Assembly: GCF_014898055.3 (NCBI RefSeq)
Contig: NW_023603184.1
Location: 110,598,615-110,662,614, forward strand
Direction of reading: 5' to 3'
DNA from: Talpa occidentalis
Lineage: Eukaryota; Chordata; Mammalia; Eulipotyphla; Talpidae
Length of the DNA: 64,000 nucleotides
The first letter of the stretch is position 1. Each line of letters starts with the position of its first letter. Below are positions 10,361 to 22,910 of the stretch, one piece after another. The notes under the pieces are model-generated. The model saw only the letters and a program-made list of their open reading frames with translations. It was not told the origin of the DNA and searched no databases. The position numbers and the translations under genes were made by a program.

Positions 10361-11601
10361 CTAGAGACCTTCACTACAGTCTTATCCACAGATAGGCCTT
10401 TAGTGGCAGTGGGGATTCACTCTACTTACAGTCACCTTTTCTCTGGTGTTCATGAAGAATAACAGCAAAACAGTGACAACACACTGACAAGAGAGTTGCT
10501 TCTTGTTTTCTGTAGGATCATCATAAAAGTGAGTTCTGGCTCCAAAAGACCAGGAAACATGAAGTTACACAAAATGCTGAGGATCAGCTGTTTCACAGGA
10601 AACTCAGGAGAACCATGAAACCAAATTTCCCCTTTCAGGCTGACTCTTGAAAGGTGTGTTTATCGGGGAGGGCTGGGTCAGGGAATCTATGGTAAAATTT
10701 TAAAAATTTAAAGAGAAATACACAAAAGGAGATTTATCATTTGCATTAGATCCCTGTGTGTTAAAAAAATACACTTATTACTGTTCATGCCTGGGACTTC
10801 ATAAATATTGCCAAAAATAGTTAAAAAGCTATAAAGAGAACGAGCAAAAAAGATTTTGGCAGGTAAAAGTTTAAAACATTTTTTGTAAAAGTAAATAGTG
10901 AAAAATGAGAGCTAACATAGGAGAAATCAGGAAAGAAATAAACTCAAAGGGTGATTATAAAGAAAGAAAATCCCCACAGAACCTCAGAACAGCTAAACAG
11001 CTAGACACACCACAGAACTTATGCTGGATCTGTCTTCAGACTCAAAACAGGAGGGTAAAAATCTTTTCAGAGCTTTCAAGTTTCTTTCCCCATCTCAGGT
11101 GGTGGGGAACTATTCTTACCTATGCCCAGAGCGAACCCAGAAACAAGGTAGGAGTAACTGCCAGATTGAAGACGGGGGATTAAATGAAAGTCAACACACT
11201 GAGTGATGATACCTCAGGTTCCTTTTTTCCTACCAATTTACAGAATGGAAATGGGGGGAATTCACTGCAGGAGAGACTAAACTGCCTCAGGGAAATGAAA
11301 TTTTGGAAACAAACTCTTCAATGTTTGCTCACCTCTCAGTGAATCCCAGCAGGTGACAGCACTATCTTTGCATAGAGATTCTAATCACTTTATGGGGCTC
11401 ACTTTTTAATATTAACGGTCTGTCAGTGGTAAGCAGGCATTGAAGGTAATTCTCCAACATGAAAGAGATGAATATAAACAACATGAAGAAACTTGGAGGA
11501 AACAGATATAACAGAGAGAACAAGAAAAATATTTTTAAAAAACTATGAGAAAAGTCTGAGAAGATTCTTCTATGAAACAAGAACACAATGCTACTATTTT
11601 A

Positions 11602-11825
11602 TTTTAATTTTTAAAGATTTATTTATTTATTTATTTATACAAGAACTGGGGTACAGGTCAGAGGCACAGAAGGGTGACAGAATTCATCAGAGACAAAGCC
11701 CAGAGCAGAGCAGGCAGACTGACGGAAGACACTGCTGAGGGGAGCAGGGAATCAAACCCAAGCTGCAGAGACTGCAGACAGTGTCACAGCGCAGCGCTCA
11801 ACCCTCTGTGCCACTGGGGCGGCCC
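11602..11825 (-). mobile_element. tRNA-derived SINE, copy 1
   Basis: On the minus strand it starts GGGCCGCCCCAGTGGCAC and ends in (AAAT)n and an A-rich tail, seen here as ATTTATTTATTTATTTAT. The 15-base target duplication AATGCTACTATTTTA is perfect (11587-11601 and 11826-11840). It is shorter inside than the other copies. It forms an inverted pair with the copy at 12982. Confidence 0.93.
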
Positions 11826-11840
11826 AATGCTACTATTTTA

Positions 11841-12966
11841 AAAAATAGAAATGAATGGTAATAAAATAGATCTTAGAATTTAGCATTAATAATTTACATA
11901 AAATGTCAATAGAAGAGGGAGGAAATAAATCACATAAAGTGGCAAAAGGGCAGCAAGATAAATAACAGAATAATAAAGATAAAATAATTAGAGAACCAGT
12001 TCAGGAGACCTAATATCCAGATAAGTAAAGTTCCACACATTGGAAATACAGGAAATTATTTTAACACGTTGTTTTCCCAGGACTAAGAAACTCCAGCTTG
12101 AAAAAGCCCAACAGGGTCAGTTTTATGGACATACAGCCTGGTAGTTACTTAAAAGCTTGTTCTTAAAGGTTCATCTTTGGTTTAGTTCTCTGTTGTCACT
12201 ACCTTAAAGTTCTTAATAATTTTTGAATAAGAGATTTCATAATTCATTTTTCAATGGGCTCTGTACATTACGTGGCTGGTCCTGGGCTGACCTAGAATTC
12301 GACACTCAGTCAAACTACTAATCAACTTGGAAATAGAAGAAAGTCATTTTCAAATACTGGACTTCAAAAAATTTGACTATACATGCACTCTTTTGTCAGG
12401 AAGACCCCAAGGGATGAATTTGACCAAAACAAGAATATAACAGGAAACCTAATCCTGGTAAGTAAAGAAGGGAAGTCTAAAAATAAGAGATATCTGCCCG
12501 TTGAAGGAATTCGCTAGTATAGATTAAAGCAGGAGTGCAGAGGAAAGGAAGTAGGAGAGGAGTTTCGGGGGTTGCGGGGGGAAGGAACGGGTGGACAATG
12601 GAACAGATTGAATGTTTGGAACTTCATTTTGACAGATCAATTGTACATTCATAAATTAGTATATATGTATGTATTCAATAACTATGAAAGCAAGGCAAAA
12701 AAATATATACAAGATAGGAAACAATAATTTGATGGAGACTATTCTATTGACAAGTGAATATTTCCAAACCTCATTGCAATAAACACTAGTGACTTTAAAT
12801 AACATAAAATATAATGTAACCCTTTTGAGAAAAATGAGGGCAAGGAAGTTGATGAAGTTAAGAGAGGAGAACTATTTCCTCTATTAATTATGATGAACAT
12901 CAATTGATAAAGTTTGAAATTGGTAAATCAAGAAATTATAAAAGCACATTACTTGGAAATATGCTA
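11841..12966. other. Intronic stretch with no recognised element
   Basis: AT-rich, with a G-rich patch at 12566-12592. The segment 12060-12330 has the feel of an old repeat but I could not match it to a family. Confidence 0.45.
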
Positions 12967-12981
12967 AAGAAGGAAGAACTA

Positions 12982-13250
12982 GGGCCTCCCCGGTGGCGCA
13001 GCGGTTGAGCACTGGCTTGCAAAGCTGCTCGCAGCCTCTGCAGCGTCGGTTCGATCCCTGGCCGCAGGGAGAGGGTCCCACATAGCGTGCAGACCTCCTG
13101 CTGCCCGCTGCTCCCCTCAGCAGTGTACTTCATCAATCTGCCTGTTCTGCTCTCCACTCTGGCTCTGGTGAATTCTCTCACCCTCCCGCGCTTCTGACTA
13201 TACCCAGTGCTTGTATAAATAAATAAATAAATCTTCAAAAAAAAAAAAAG
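12982..13250 (+). mobile_element. tRNA-derived SINE, copy 2 (full length)
   Basis: Starts GGGCCTCCCCGGTGGCGCAG. An A-box-like GTGGCGCAGCGG and a B-box-like GGTTCGATCCC (about 13029-13039) are the internal RNA polymerase III promoter motifs of a tRNA-derived SINE. The body ends GTATAAATAAATAAATAAAT and poly(A). The 15-base duplication AAGAAGGAAGAACTA flanks it exactly (12967-12981, 13251-13265). Apart from the B-box region it does not fold as a complete tRNA gene. Confidence 0.95.
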
Positions 13251-13265
13251 AAGAAGGAAGAACTA

Positions 13266-16200
13266 AAAAATAATAAAGAAAGGAGATTATTTGCTTCTGG
13301 AAAATTGCTGGGTTTTGGTTATAAGAATTTTAATGACATAATTGGCTATGAAAGTAGAATGTTCAATTTATTGTTCATAAGACAAGTGACTTAACTTAGA
13401 CGTCAGATCCTTTACTTGGTAGTTTTGGAATCATTAACCATGATAAATTTAAATGACTGAAAAATAACAAGATGTCAAAATGCATCTTGACTTGGAAGCA
13501 AAGAGACTTTGAAAGGTACAAAGTATTTTGATCATGAGCTGATGATAATGTTGAAGTCCAGTTGTTTTACACTATTTTAGAAACATAATACAGCTAAGGG
13601 AAAAAAAATTTACAGGACAATTAAATACACACTGTTCATTTCATGTTCCATATTCATTATTAGACTGAAAGCAGCCACGTATATTTCTGATATGAGGCAG
13701 ACACACAAAGGAAATATATTTTATGTGAAAAGAGAAAGGAAGATATGGGGAAGTAGTATAACATATGAGTATTGTGAACTTCGATGAATGAATTTAACAC
13801 ATATTTTGCAAGTTAAGAAAGGGGGAAAGTAATATCGAGGAATGCTGCAAAAGTCAAATTAAAGGTTGGTTTAGAAAGAATGAAAGTGAATAGACAATAG
13901 GTTGGTTGAGCAAGGAACACCATGAAACTGGGATACTCCTGAAGCAAAAAGGGTCTAAAAGGCAACAGTCCATTACTATATTTTCTAAGTAAAGCAATCT
14001 CAGTGCTAGTTCCACCAAAAATAACAAAGGAATGTTTAAAAGTGGGCTTGGGACATTTACTCTTAATTAATGCAGTACCGTGTACCAACAGGCTTTAAAA
14101 ATACACTAGCAGTGAAGGAAAATCATTTAAAAATAGATTTTAAAAAAATATGCACACAAAAAATAAAACTATGGAAAGAAAAGCTAACATGGAATTTTTC
14201 CAATTATAATAGATTACACAACATAAGTAAACCTAATAAGCAGAAATATTTCCAGATAGATACTATCCAAATCCTATCAGAGAGTCACAAAATAAAGCAG
14301 TCCTTCTCTGCTCTTGATACTCAGATAGGAAAATTGGAATCATTAAAGTAGAGTTTTGACAGATTGATCCTCCTGTGGAGATTCAATTTTATGGACATTA
14401 TCAACCAAATTAAGTCAAATTAATTGACTAAGAACATGGCTTTAATTGTGAGGCTGTTTCATGTATCAGAAAAATTATTTCAGACTTCTAATTTTAATGA
14501 TCCTCTCCCCCATCCTTTTCTCCTGCCTCTTCTTCTCCCCTTCTCTCCCTCTGTTCCTCTTTTGCTCTCCCCTCCCGCCCCCCATGTATAAGTGAATACT
14601 CTGGATTTTAAGATTCCACTAAAATTGGATGACAAAAAACCTTACTTTTGATGATACAGAATTTCTTTTTCCTCTGCAGAAGTGTCACTTTTATTTACAT
14701 GATCTTTTAAGATCATTAGAAATAATTCTTTCTTTAGGAGAGCTTAAGAATATTATATTGACATAAGTAATTATGAGACTGCATCATCACTGAGTACCAA
14801 ATTTAGTACAGCTTGACAATAGGAATAAAAAAATAATAAACTGAATACTCCCAAGTGAATTAGATCTGTTCTAACTAGGAAAACAAAACAACTCTGAAAA
14901 TTTAAAAATGAATCCCTTTAAGTAAACAACCGTAGGAAGTTTTTGTAGGGTCAAAGGAAAGAGACAGGGTCCATAGTTCCCAGGAGATTTGGGGGTTCCC
15001 ATAGAAGAAAGAAGCACCCGTGGGCCTGTTCAGGGACATCCAGAGTCACAGAAAATACACGATTGATGCAAGAAAGGGCAGAGGAAGAGAAATACCCTGA
15101 TGTTTTTTCCTTCTTCCTCACTTATCCTGCAGTAGAGTGAAAGTATCTTCCATAGGTTAAATCCAGCCAGATGTCAGCTAACACAGCTGTAGTGACACAA
15201 ACGAGAACATGGATAGGACAGAGATCTAAGAGCTAATAGTCTCTGAACCATAATGCATGGTAGCCAGAAAGTGTCAAAAAATAGAGATTTGGAAATAAGG
15301 CAGAAATATGGGTGTCATGTTCTCTTTGTCCTATTGGAGCAAAGGCCAACCAAGGGTTATCTAGAGGAATGCGTTATTTCACCTCGCTGTTTGCTATTGC
15401 TGAAAGGACCCAGAGTTAGCGAAGTCACTTGTTCATCATACTTTAACATTTTTATCTGCTAGAAACAAAAGTAATTTTCATCTGGTTAGACAAAAAACCT
15501 AACAAGTTTATGACCTTGGTAGACATTAGCCAGTTGTGTATTTAACCTTGATCTTAACAGAACTATCAATGCATATAGCACTATTTTCTTAAGTGCTTTT
15601 TTGAATTGGTACTAACTTCTTATTGATTTCATTAATAATGAAATAAATAAAAAACTCAGCATGTGCTCAATTTGTATGTACACAATTCATGATTTAACTT
15701 TTTTGAAGAGTATATTTTAACAAAAGGTAATAAAATTTTGTACAATTTTCCCCAACACCCTCAGCATGCATAAAAATGTTTGCTGTTTATAGTTTATACA
15801 CGGCTATATAATGTGAAATATAAGATATATAAATGTAATGACCAGAAAAATTTTTTCTTCCTTTTTTCTTTCCATTCCTTTTGTTTCTTTTAGGAAAATT
15901 AATAAAGCTATGGTTCTTATGAATGCCTAGAATGCTGATGAACAATCAGTAAAAATTAGCCCTAGAAAGGATGTTCCAAATATCAACTCATTTGTGAAAG
16001 AACATCTTCCTAGCAGATCCATACAGCAGTGCTATACTCATCTCTTTGAAGTTTTGACAATTAAAAATATAGATTAAACACTGAGCTTGTCCCAAGAGCC
16101 CAACATAATCCTACTGCATATGCACAAGCAGAATGTTCCACATATTTTTGTTTTTCTTATTTGCTTCTAAGCAAGGCAAGTAATTCAGAAGATGGATTTC

Positions 16201-16577
16201 TGATTTTAAACATGAAATGAAGTGCTAAGCAATAAAAAAATCTCCCCTAGGCCAATTTTCCCCATGATTTGTTTTTAGCAGTTCTAAGTAGTCTGGACTG
16301 TCTTGCTAATGAGTTGTTGGATGCTTGAAGGACACCTCATGTTAGGTGATTTTCTGTAAATTCCTCCAACTTTGTTGAGGTAAGGCAGTCCCGTTTGGAT
16401 TGAAATGCACGGCTACTGAATTTCCACAGATGTTTCAGGTGAAATTAAGCTGCTCTGTGAGCAATAACATGGTGTGAAATACTATCAAAAAGCCGTTCAC
16501 TAGAGTGGTTCACAAATTCAGTAATTCTTATTCAACTCTCTGTTGTCCCTTTGATGTGTCTGCAAGTACCATCCTTA
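13266..16577. other. Intron without recognised transposons; polypyrimidine tract inside
   Basis: AT-rich sequence with no element I can name. The only marked composition feature is a polypyrimidine tract at 14501-14583. Frames such as 13813-14088 (minus) and 14070-14351 (plus) show no recognisable domain. Confidence 0.5.
14501..14583 (+). repeat. Polypyrimidine tract
   Basis: About 83 bases are almost only C and T (blocks such as CTCTTCTTCTCCCCTTCTCT), with just a few purines. It would be a purine tract on the strand transcribed as PDE1A RNA. Confidence 0.85.
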
Positions 16578-16581
16578 GTTT

Positions 16582-17180
16582 TGTTACAGGGAAGGGAGAG
16601 AGGCACCCCAGACCCCTCAAACCTGCCTGCTCTAAATAGGTTCTGCCATCTGCATCAACACAAAACATGAGACTTTAATGTGAAGGAATTTTAATACAAT
16701 TAGGAAACAATATGGGAAAGGCAAAGAACATAGTTTCTAAATCAAATACCCAAAGTTACACGTCCCCTCGTGAGTAAAAGTCCATCCAAATGGGATTGGC
16801 CCAGAGCAAGGCCCCAAATCCTGCCACAAGTCTAAAGCATCTTTTAGTGGGCACCCACAGAAAAGGATCAGAAACAACCAGACAAGTCTGGAAGGAAAAG
16901 AGCAAAATCAAAATCAAGACAAAATCCGCCATTGTCACGTTCCCACGGCTCTCTCATCTACATCTGTGTCACTCAGTCCACAACCAAAAGGGAAGTGTAG
17001 TTTCTTCATGTGTCTTTCTGCTCCATGTGCCTCCTCCAGGGCTCCTTCTGGCTCCCTATCCTGCTTCCTTCCTTCCTCAGTCTCCTCTGCAGCTTCTTCT
17101 CTCCCTGCTCAGCGCCACCCTCCCTTGGGTGGGGCAGGAAACCTGGAACCTCCCCCTTTCCTGGGGACAACCCTGTTACA
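16582..17180 (-). mobile_element. Solo LTR on the minus strand, family B
   Basis: Minus-strand ends are TGTAACAGGG and CCCTGTAACA, a perfect 10-base inverted terminal pair typical of LTRs. An ATTAAA signal is near 16673-16678 on the minus strand (reads CACATTAAAGTC), in the right place for a minus-strand LTR. Flanks GTTT and GTTA could be a 4-base target duplication with one change. Length is 599 bases. A 136-residue frame across it (plus strand) is antisense to the LTR and is not a gene. The family is not named. Confidence 0.75.
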
Positions 17181-17184
17181 GTTA

Positions 17185-19263
17185 TAGTCTATTAAATTAA
17201 AAAAAAAAAAAAACAAAAACAACTCAGAGAACTAGGCAGGTATCATGTCCACGTGCTCTGTTAAATATTTACCATTTGTGATCTGACCAAGGGACATGAT
17301 GACATCTTGGAAGACCCATTTCTTCATAAAACATCTTTAATATAATTATTAAACAGGGCAATTTCTTGGGAAAATCTATAATTCCTAACCCATTTCTTCA
17401 TTGCTACAAAGATTCCAACTCACATCAAGACAAAGTTTAATGTAGTAATGAACATGGTTAGGATGTGATTTAAGGGACTTAAACAATTGAGGTATGTCTT
17501 TTTAAGTTCAAAGTTTCCAGTAGTAATCTCATGAATTCCTAATGATTTGGGGGAATAGCCGACCCAGGCCATCAGCTTTTGATGTTATTCTCCAATATAT
17601 TTAACCCTAGACACTGAACCAAAGGCATCAATTATATTTATTGTAACCTAGGATAGAGGCATTTAGCATTAGAATAGTCTTCAAGACATAGTGAGCAGTA
17701 AAATTATCCTATCAGAGGGATTAATTACTTGAATTCTTTAGCAGTTATGCATAGTTTGATCTTGGGTATATCATGCTGACCCAAATGTAACAACTGACAA
17801 GAAGTCAGTACTTCTTGACAATGACTTAACCTGGTAAAATCAACCCGATTCTCCATAGCAAGTAAGCAATGGTTAATTTAGGGGAGGGGGAGGACAAGCT
17901 GGTAGAATTTACTAACTCAAGAAGGCTTGAATTTTTTTTTTTAACTTATAATTTTTTAAGTAGACCAAACACAGTTTAAAAAGGTATGAGCAGAGTAGTA
18001 AATATAAGCACTAATGTAAAAACGAAGTTGAAATTCTAAGGTTCACCTTATTTTTTTTCCTAACTCAGACCTCCTATTTTGGCAAATAATAGAAACTTTT
18101 ATAGTTTTTTAGAGGTTCTTAGTAAATTTTCTTCTATTAAACAATAACCAGCATATAATGAAAACAGGGTATAAAGGCAGTATTTATAAAAAAGTATATT
18201 TTTATTTTTAGCTGTTTTTACTATATGTTATCTTTTTGTTTATTTTATATAATTATTATACAGTCAGTGTTCACTGTAATTAGATAGAGAATGAGCACAT
18301 TTTCAACAATGGTGTGTATGTATTAGGAGAAAAAAGACATCATTCTGGAATTCTCAGCAAGCTCAACCCAAATCATTGTAATATATAGGAACTAACAAAT
18401 CATAGCATCACCACAGAATCAAAGTGGTTTCTAAAATGCATAATAAGATAAATAGGCTATTTTATCTTTGCTTCCACATTTATTTAATACTCATGACCCT
18501 TTGGACTTAACAGCTATACCTGGTTTTCAGTTCCCAGAATAATCTCACAGTAAACCCTGAACTAGAGAGCTATATCCAAGTATCAAAGATCAAAGACTCA
18601 CTTGCTATCAGAATTCATTAGGGTGGGATCACTGAGGAGCCAGTGACCAATTAAAACAGAGGTAGTTTTAGTTGCTGGGAAAAGAAAACTTCCTTGTAGG
18701 CAGTACATTCATGAATGTGAATTTCAAAAATCCTGTTTTCATCTTCCCATAGTGAGTTCACTTGGAAGAAGATAAATCCTGCTTTCCCAATCTGTAGTCT
18801 ACGGGGCTTCAAATTTATAGCATCTATCCATTTTAAGGAGGTAGATGAGAATGTCTATATTTTAGATGTCTGAATGACAATCTAACCTTACCCCAAATTC
18901 CCAATACTATTTTATACTATTCTTAATCAACAATAATTGTCTACATTTTTATGGTCATGTACATTATGCTCATTACGTGGTCAAATAGTGTATGAAGAAT
19001 ACATTTTTTATTTGTGGATTTAAAAAAATCCTGAGGATATTAAGTTCCACACTTTTTACTACCATTATATTTTCCATGTCTATCTTAAGATTTTCCCCAA
19101 ATCCTGCTTACATCTGCCAAATATCAATCAGTAATTTCCTCTTTTATTCTTGGGACAATCTTGAAGTTCTTTATCTTCCGGCTCCAATCTAGATTAAGTC
19201 CTTCTACAAATCTGAAGCACAGTTGTTACCCTCAGGCCTCCCTTGACCATACTCCTTCAAGGT
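17185..19263. other. Intronic stretch with no recognised element
   Basis: AT-rich sequence, beginning with a run of 15 A residues at 17199-17213. No exon or named repeat seen. Confidence 0.5.
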
Positions 19264-19278
19264 CTAGATCCTTTCTTT

Positions 19279-19552
19279 TTTTTTTTTTTAGATTTATTTA
19301 TTTATTTATACAAGCACTGGGTACAGTCAGAAGCGGAGGGTGAGAGAATTCACCAGAGCCAGAGCGGGGAGCAGAGCAGGCAGAAGGACTGAAGTACACT
19401 GCTGAGGGGAGCAGCGGGCGGCAGGAGAGGTCTGCGTGCCATGTGGGACCCTCCTCCAGTGGCCAGGGAGCAGCCGGGGATTGAACCGGCGCTGCAGAGT
19501 CTGCGGGCAGCTTCGCAACCCAGCGCTCAACCTCTGGGCCACCGGGGAGGCC
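19279..19552 (-). mobile_element. tRNA-derived SINE, copy 3 (full length)
   Basis: Minus-strand copy with the poly(T)/ATTTATTT end at left and the CCGGGGAGGCC promoter end at right. The 15-base target duplication CTAGATCCTTTCTTT is exact (19264-19278, 19553-19567). It is the 'TTGAGCGCTGG' subfamily. Only 402 bases separate it from the plus-strand copy at 19955. Confidence 0.95.
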
Positions 19553-19567
19553 CTAGATCCTTTCTTT

Positions 19568-19943
19568 CTGGATTCTATAGCTTCCTCTTTTCCAAATTCT
19601 TTCTCTCCCTAAAAAGAGAATATTCTTCTGATTTTCCAAGAAAACTTTGATTCTCTGAATGTTAAAGTTGCTTATTCTTCCTTCCCATTTGATAGATAAC
19701 TTAGCTGAATAATCTAGATTAAGAACCTTTTTCTCTCAAACTTTGAACTTTACTTATTTTCTTCTGCTAAGCATTCTGCGTTTACTATTCTGCTCTGAAA
19801 GTCACCATTATTCCTCCTGTTTGAATATTTCAAAAATTCATTATTATATCCTATTCTTGATGCCCTCTCCTGCTCTTTGATTTTGTGGGTTTATAAGGTT
19901 TATTTGTCAATTATAATTTTAGGAGTATTACAATGGGGAAAGA
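19568..19943. other. Spacer between two inverted SINEs
   Basis: T-rich sequence without a recognised element. It would be the loop if the two flanking SINEs paired in RNA. Confidence 0.45.
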
Positions 19944-19954
19944 AAACAGATGCA

Positions 19955-20225
19955 GGGCCTCCCCTGGTGGCACAGGCGGTTGAGCGCAGCGCTGTGAAGC
20001 TGTTCACAGCCTCTGCAGCACCAGTTTGATCCTGGCCAGCCAGCAAGGGTCCCACATGGTGCAGCAGATCTCTCCTGTTTCGCCCGCTGCTCCCTTCACA
20101 GTGTATTTCATCAGTCTGCCTGTTCTGTTCCCTGCTCTGTCTCTGGTGAATCTTCTCACCCTCCCGCGCCTCTGGCCTGTATCCTGGTTCTTGTATAAAT
20201 AAATAAATCTTAAAAAAAAAAAAAC
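19955..20225 (+). mobile_element. tRNA-derived SINE, copy 4 (full length)
   Basis: Starts GGGCCTCCCCTGGTGGCACA and ends GTATAAATAAATAAAT plus poly(A). The 11-base target duplication AAACAGATGCA is exact (19944-19954, 20226-20236). A 153-residue minus-strand frame crosses it but is only a chance frame through the repeat. Confidence 0.94.
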
Positions 20226-20236
20226 AAACAGATGCA

Positions 20237-22906
20237 TGTGACAATCTGCCATCTTCATTCAAAATAAGGATTTTCTTGCCATGTATTAGGTCAGCTAAGA
20301 GATCATAATATGGTGCAGCTAAGGTAAAACTTTTTGATGAAGTACCTAAATATTTGAACAAACTTATAATAATGAAGCAGGAAAATCATATGGATACTGT
20401 AAATGAGCATCACCTATTTGTTATTGAAAAATTAGAGTAGTTTTCCCAAGTAGGAATAAACTTTCTGGGGCATAAAGAATGACTGGAGAAACAGAAAATA
20501 AAGAATTGTAGGTGAAAGTCCATGTAGATGAGGAGGGAGAATTAATTTTGATATAGAAACTAGAAACTCAGTCTCTTGACTTAATGCAATTCTATGAATT
20601 TTCCACTTCATTACTTCCATCCACCCCCCACGACACTATAACTATAAATGCTCAGAGACATATTCTAAGAGAGTCTGTGTAATCTAAAATGTGTGAGTCA
20701 TTTTCAATTGTTAATTATAGCATTAAGTTTTTGTCTTCATCAACTACTTTAGCATTTTCTTTTGAAGGTGTGATACTTTCTCAAGCTCTATAATACAGAT
20801 GTTGGTTTTCTACTATTAGGTTTTAAAATGTCCCATGAAAAAAAATCCCTGACAAATGTTATAATGAGCTTAATGGTATTCAAAAGAACATTTCCTTAGT
20901 CTGTGGAACAAATAGTCAATGATACAAATAAAGTAGCTACATAACATCAAGAAACCTATTTGAATGCTAACCACATGGACTAGAAGACTTGATCTGGAGT
21001 TCAATAAACTACTATCCCATGAAATAGCCAGATGTTGAGCAGCTGCTGCTGATACTGTTGCTATAAAATGGAAAATAATGCACTCAGTGTACATTATATT
21101 TACCTTGTGCTTTTACAACCAGAAAAAAACTGAAGAAATCAATGGAGTATGACAAATGTCAGTATGTCCAAACAAGGTGGTAAAAATGTTGTTAAATTTT
21201 AAAGTGCCCTCTGTTAATGAGTGATTAGATAGCTGTGCTCTCAATCTGATCTACCATGTCAATATTGTCTGGAAGGGGGAGATATATTTTAATGCTGTGA
21301 ACAAGCAAATAATCACTTCAACTTCTAAGATTACAGCCACTGTTTAATATTTTATATCTATATTATTATATTATTAGAAATTAGCCAAATATTCTAATTT
21401 AATAATAATTAATATTAAAGATAGTTGATAAATTTCACAGAAACAAACCTTAGACTAAAATTGTGAAGAAAAGAAACCAATATATTATTGATATCTATAA
21501 TTGTGTATGTTTATTATTGACCACATAGATCATTTCCACCCACATCATAAGTAGTGATTTTTACCACTGTTATGGTGTCTGCATGGGGCATAGGAGGCTC
21601 TGGAGAAGATCAATAGGAAAAAATGGCAGGAACAATCTTGGCAACTTCATGCAACTTTAGCAACTAGTTTCGCCATCTTAGAGCCCTCCCCTCCCTACCC
21701 CACCTCTACCCATCTGATTCAAACTACTAATGCAGATAAGCCCCACTGAGTTTCTGTTATCTGGAACAATGCCACATTTGATGCAGGAATGCTGTTGTTG
21801 CAGAAAGAATCTTAACACCACTTAGTTTTATCTTGAAATTGTAATAGGCCCACCAAGTTAATTCTAATGATTCCTTCTATACCAAGCTGGAAATAACACT
21901 AAGATTACACTTGGCAAATACCTTCAATATTGTTCAATGCCAATAAGCTACAGGGAAGAAATATTTTCTCCTTAAAACCTTAATGTTTTCACTGTCAAGT
22001 TTTGATGCAATCATTCGTAAGGATTCATAAATGTGATCACAAAGTAAAAAATACTACATATTTGCTGAGTTTTGATATGAAGTTTTATACATACACTCAC
22101 ACACATACACAAACTTTTTAGCTGAATGGTGGCCTTCATGAAATATACAATACAAACTCTTAGATTGAAGAAAATGATAAAATGATTGAAGAAAATCATT
22201 TATCATTTATAAATGATAAATTTATCATTTATAAATTGAGTTTCAACTTATAAATTGAGTTTCATATTATTTATTTTTCAAATGTTTTCTTTTTAAATCT
22301 TTTCAACAGTTAACTCAGAACAAGTGATGAGAAACTATTAGTTGAATGAGGAAAAGCACAGATCTGAAGCTTTTCTGGAAAGGAACAAATGTTGCATCCA
22401 TTTAGAGTAAAATAGATCATTTCTAAAAACAAGAGTATTGACCCCAAAAGAAAAGACACTGAGGTGTATCAACATAACAGCATTTTTGACAAATATCTAA
22501 AGATTATAAAGTCAAACTCAGATAAGGGGAAATGCTTTTGATTAAATTAGTGGTTAGATAGGACTCCATGGCAACACACCCACACTTGTGAAAAGCACCT
22601 TGTCTCTTAAAAGATTGTGTGTTATCAAACTCTATTTTAACATCTCATTTTAAAGACGGTACAATTCATCAGTGATAACTGAGAAATAATATTGAGACAT
22701 GAAGGGTTCAGGGATAGGGACAGGGATAGGAATCAAGGACAAAAGTTTTGCAAGAATTTTGTTGTTCCCATGGGCTGGTAAGCAAAGGGTTAAAAACCTG
22801 GTAAACTCTAGGCTGCTATAAATTTCCTTGGTTCATTGCTTTTTGGGGTTTTTTTGTTTGTTTTTTTAGCATTTCTGAACTATCTTTCCACAGTTTATCA
22901 AGTTAG
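20237..22906. other. Intronic stretch, mainly unrecognised
   Basis: No named transposon seen. It holds the AT palindrome at 22198-22221. A GC-richer part at 21560-21750 could be an old repeat but was not identified. Confidence 0.45.
22198..22235. repeat. AT-rich palindrome with extra half copy
   Basis: A 24-base perfect palindrome (22198-22221, arm ATTTATCATTTA) is followed by a further ATTTATCATTTATAAAT sharing its last bases. Neighbouring TTATAAATTGAGTTTCA is also repeated in tandem up to about 22262. Confidence 0.9.
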
Positions 22907-22910
22907 CTGC

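Larger units (their letters stand above)
7991..11586. other. AT-rich intron with local duplications, no named element
   Basis: No transposon recognised. It holds a 65-base duplicated pair (8532-8596 and 9924-9988), a perfect palindrome (9345-9376), and a 45-base tandem duplication (10271-10360), listed separately. Open frames up to 92 residues show no recognisable protein. Confidence 0.5.

Noticed and set aside
12982..13060. A functional tRNA gene
   Set aside because: A- and B-box motifs are present, but the sequence is the head of a SINE, repeated in other copies and without a sound cloverleaf.
16790..17200. 136-residue open frame with hydrophobic C-terminal part
   Set aside because: It lies inside and antisense to the minus-strand LTR and has no recognised homology.
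19900..20361. 153-residue minus-strand open frame, the longest in the window
   Set aside because: It runs across SINE copy 4 and its flanks. The residues are translated repeat and poly(A) tail, with no domain.
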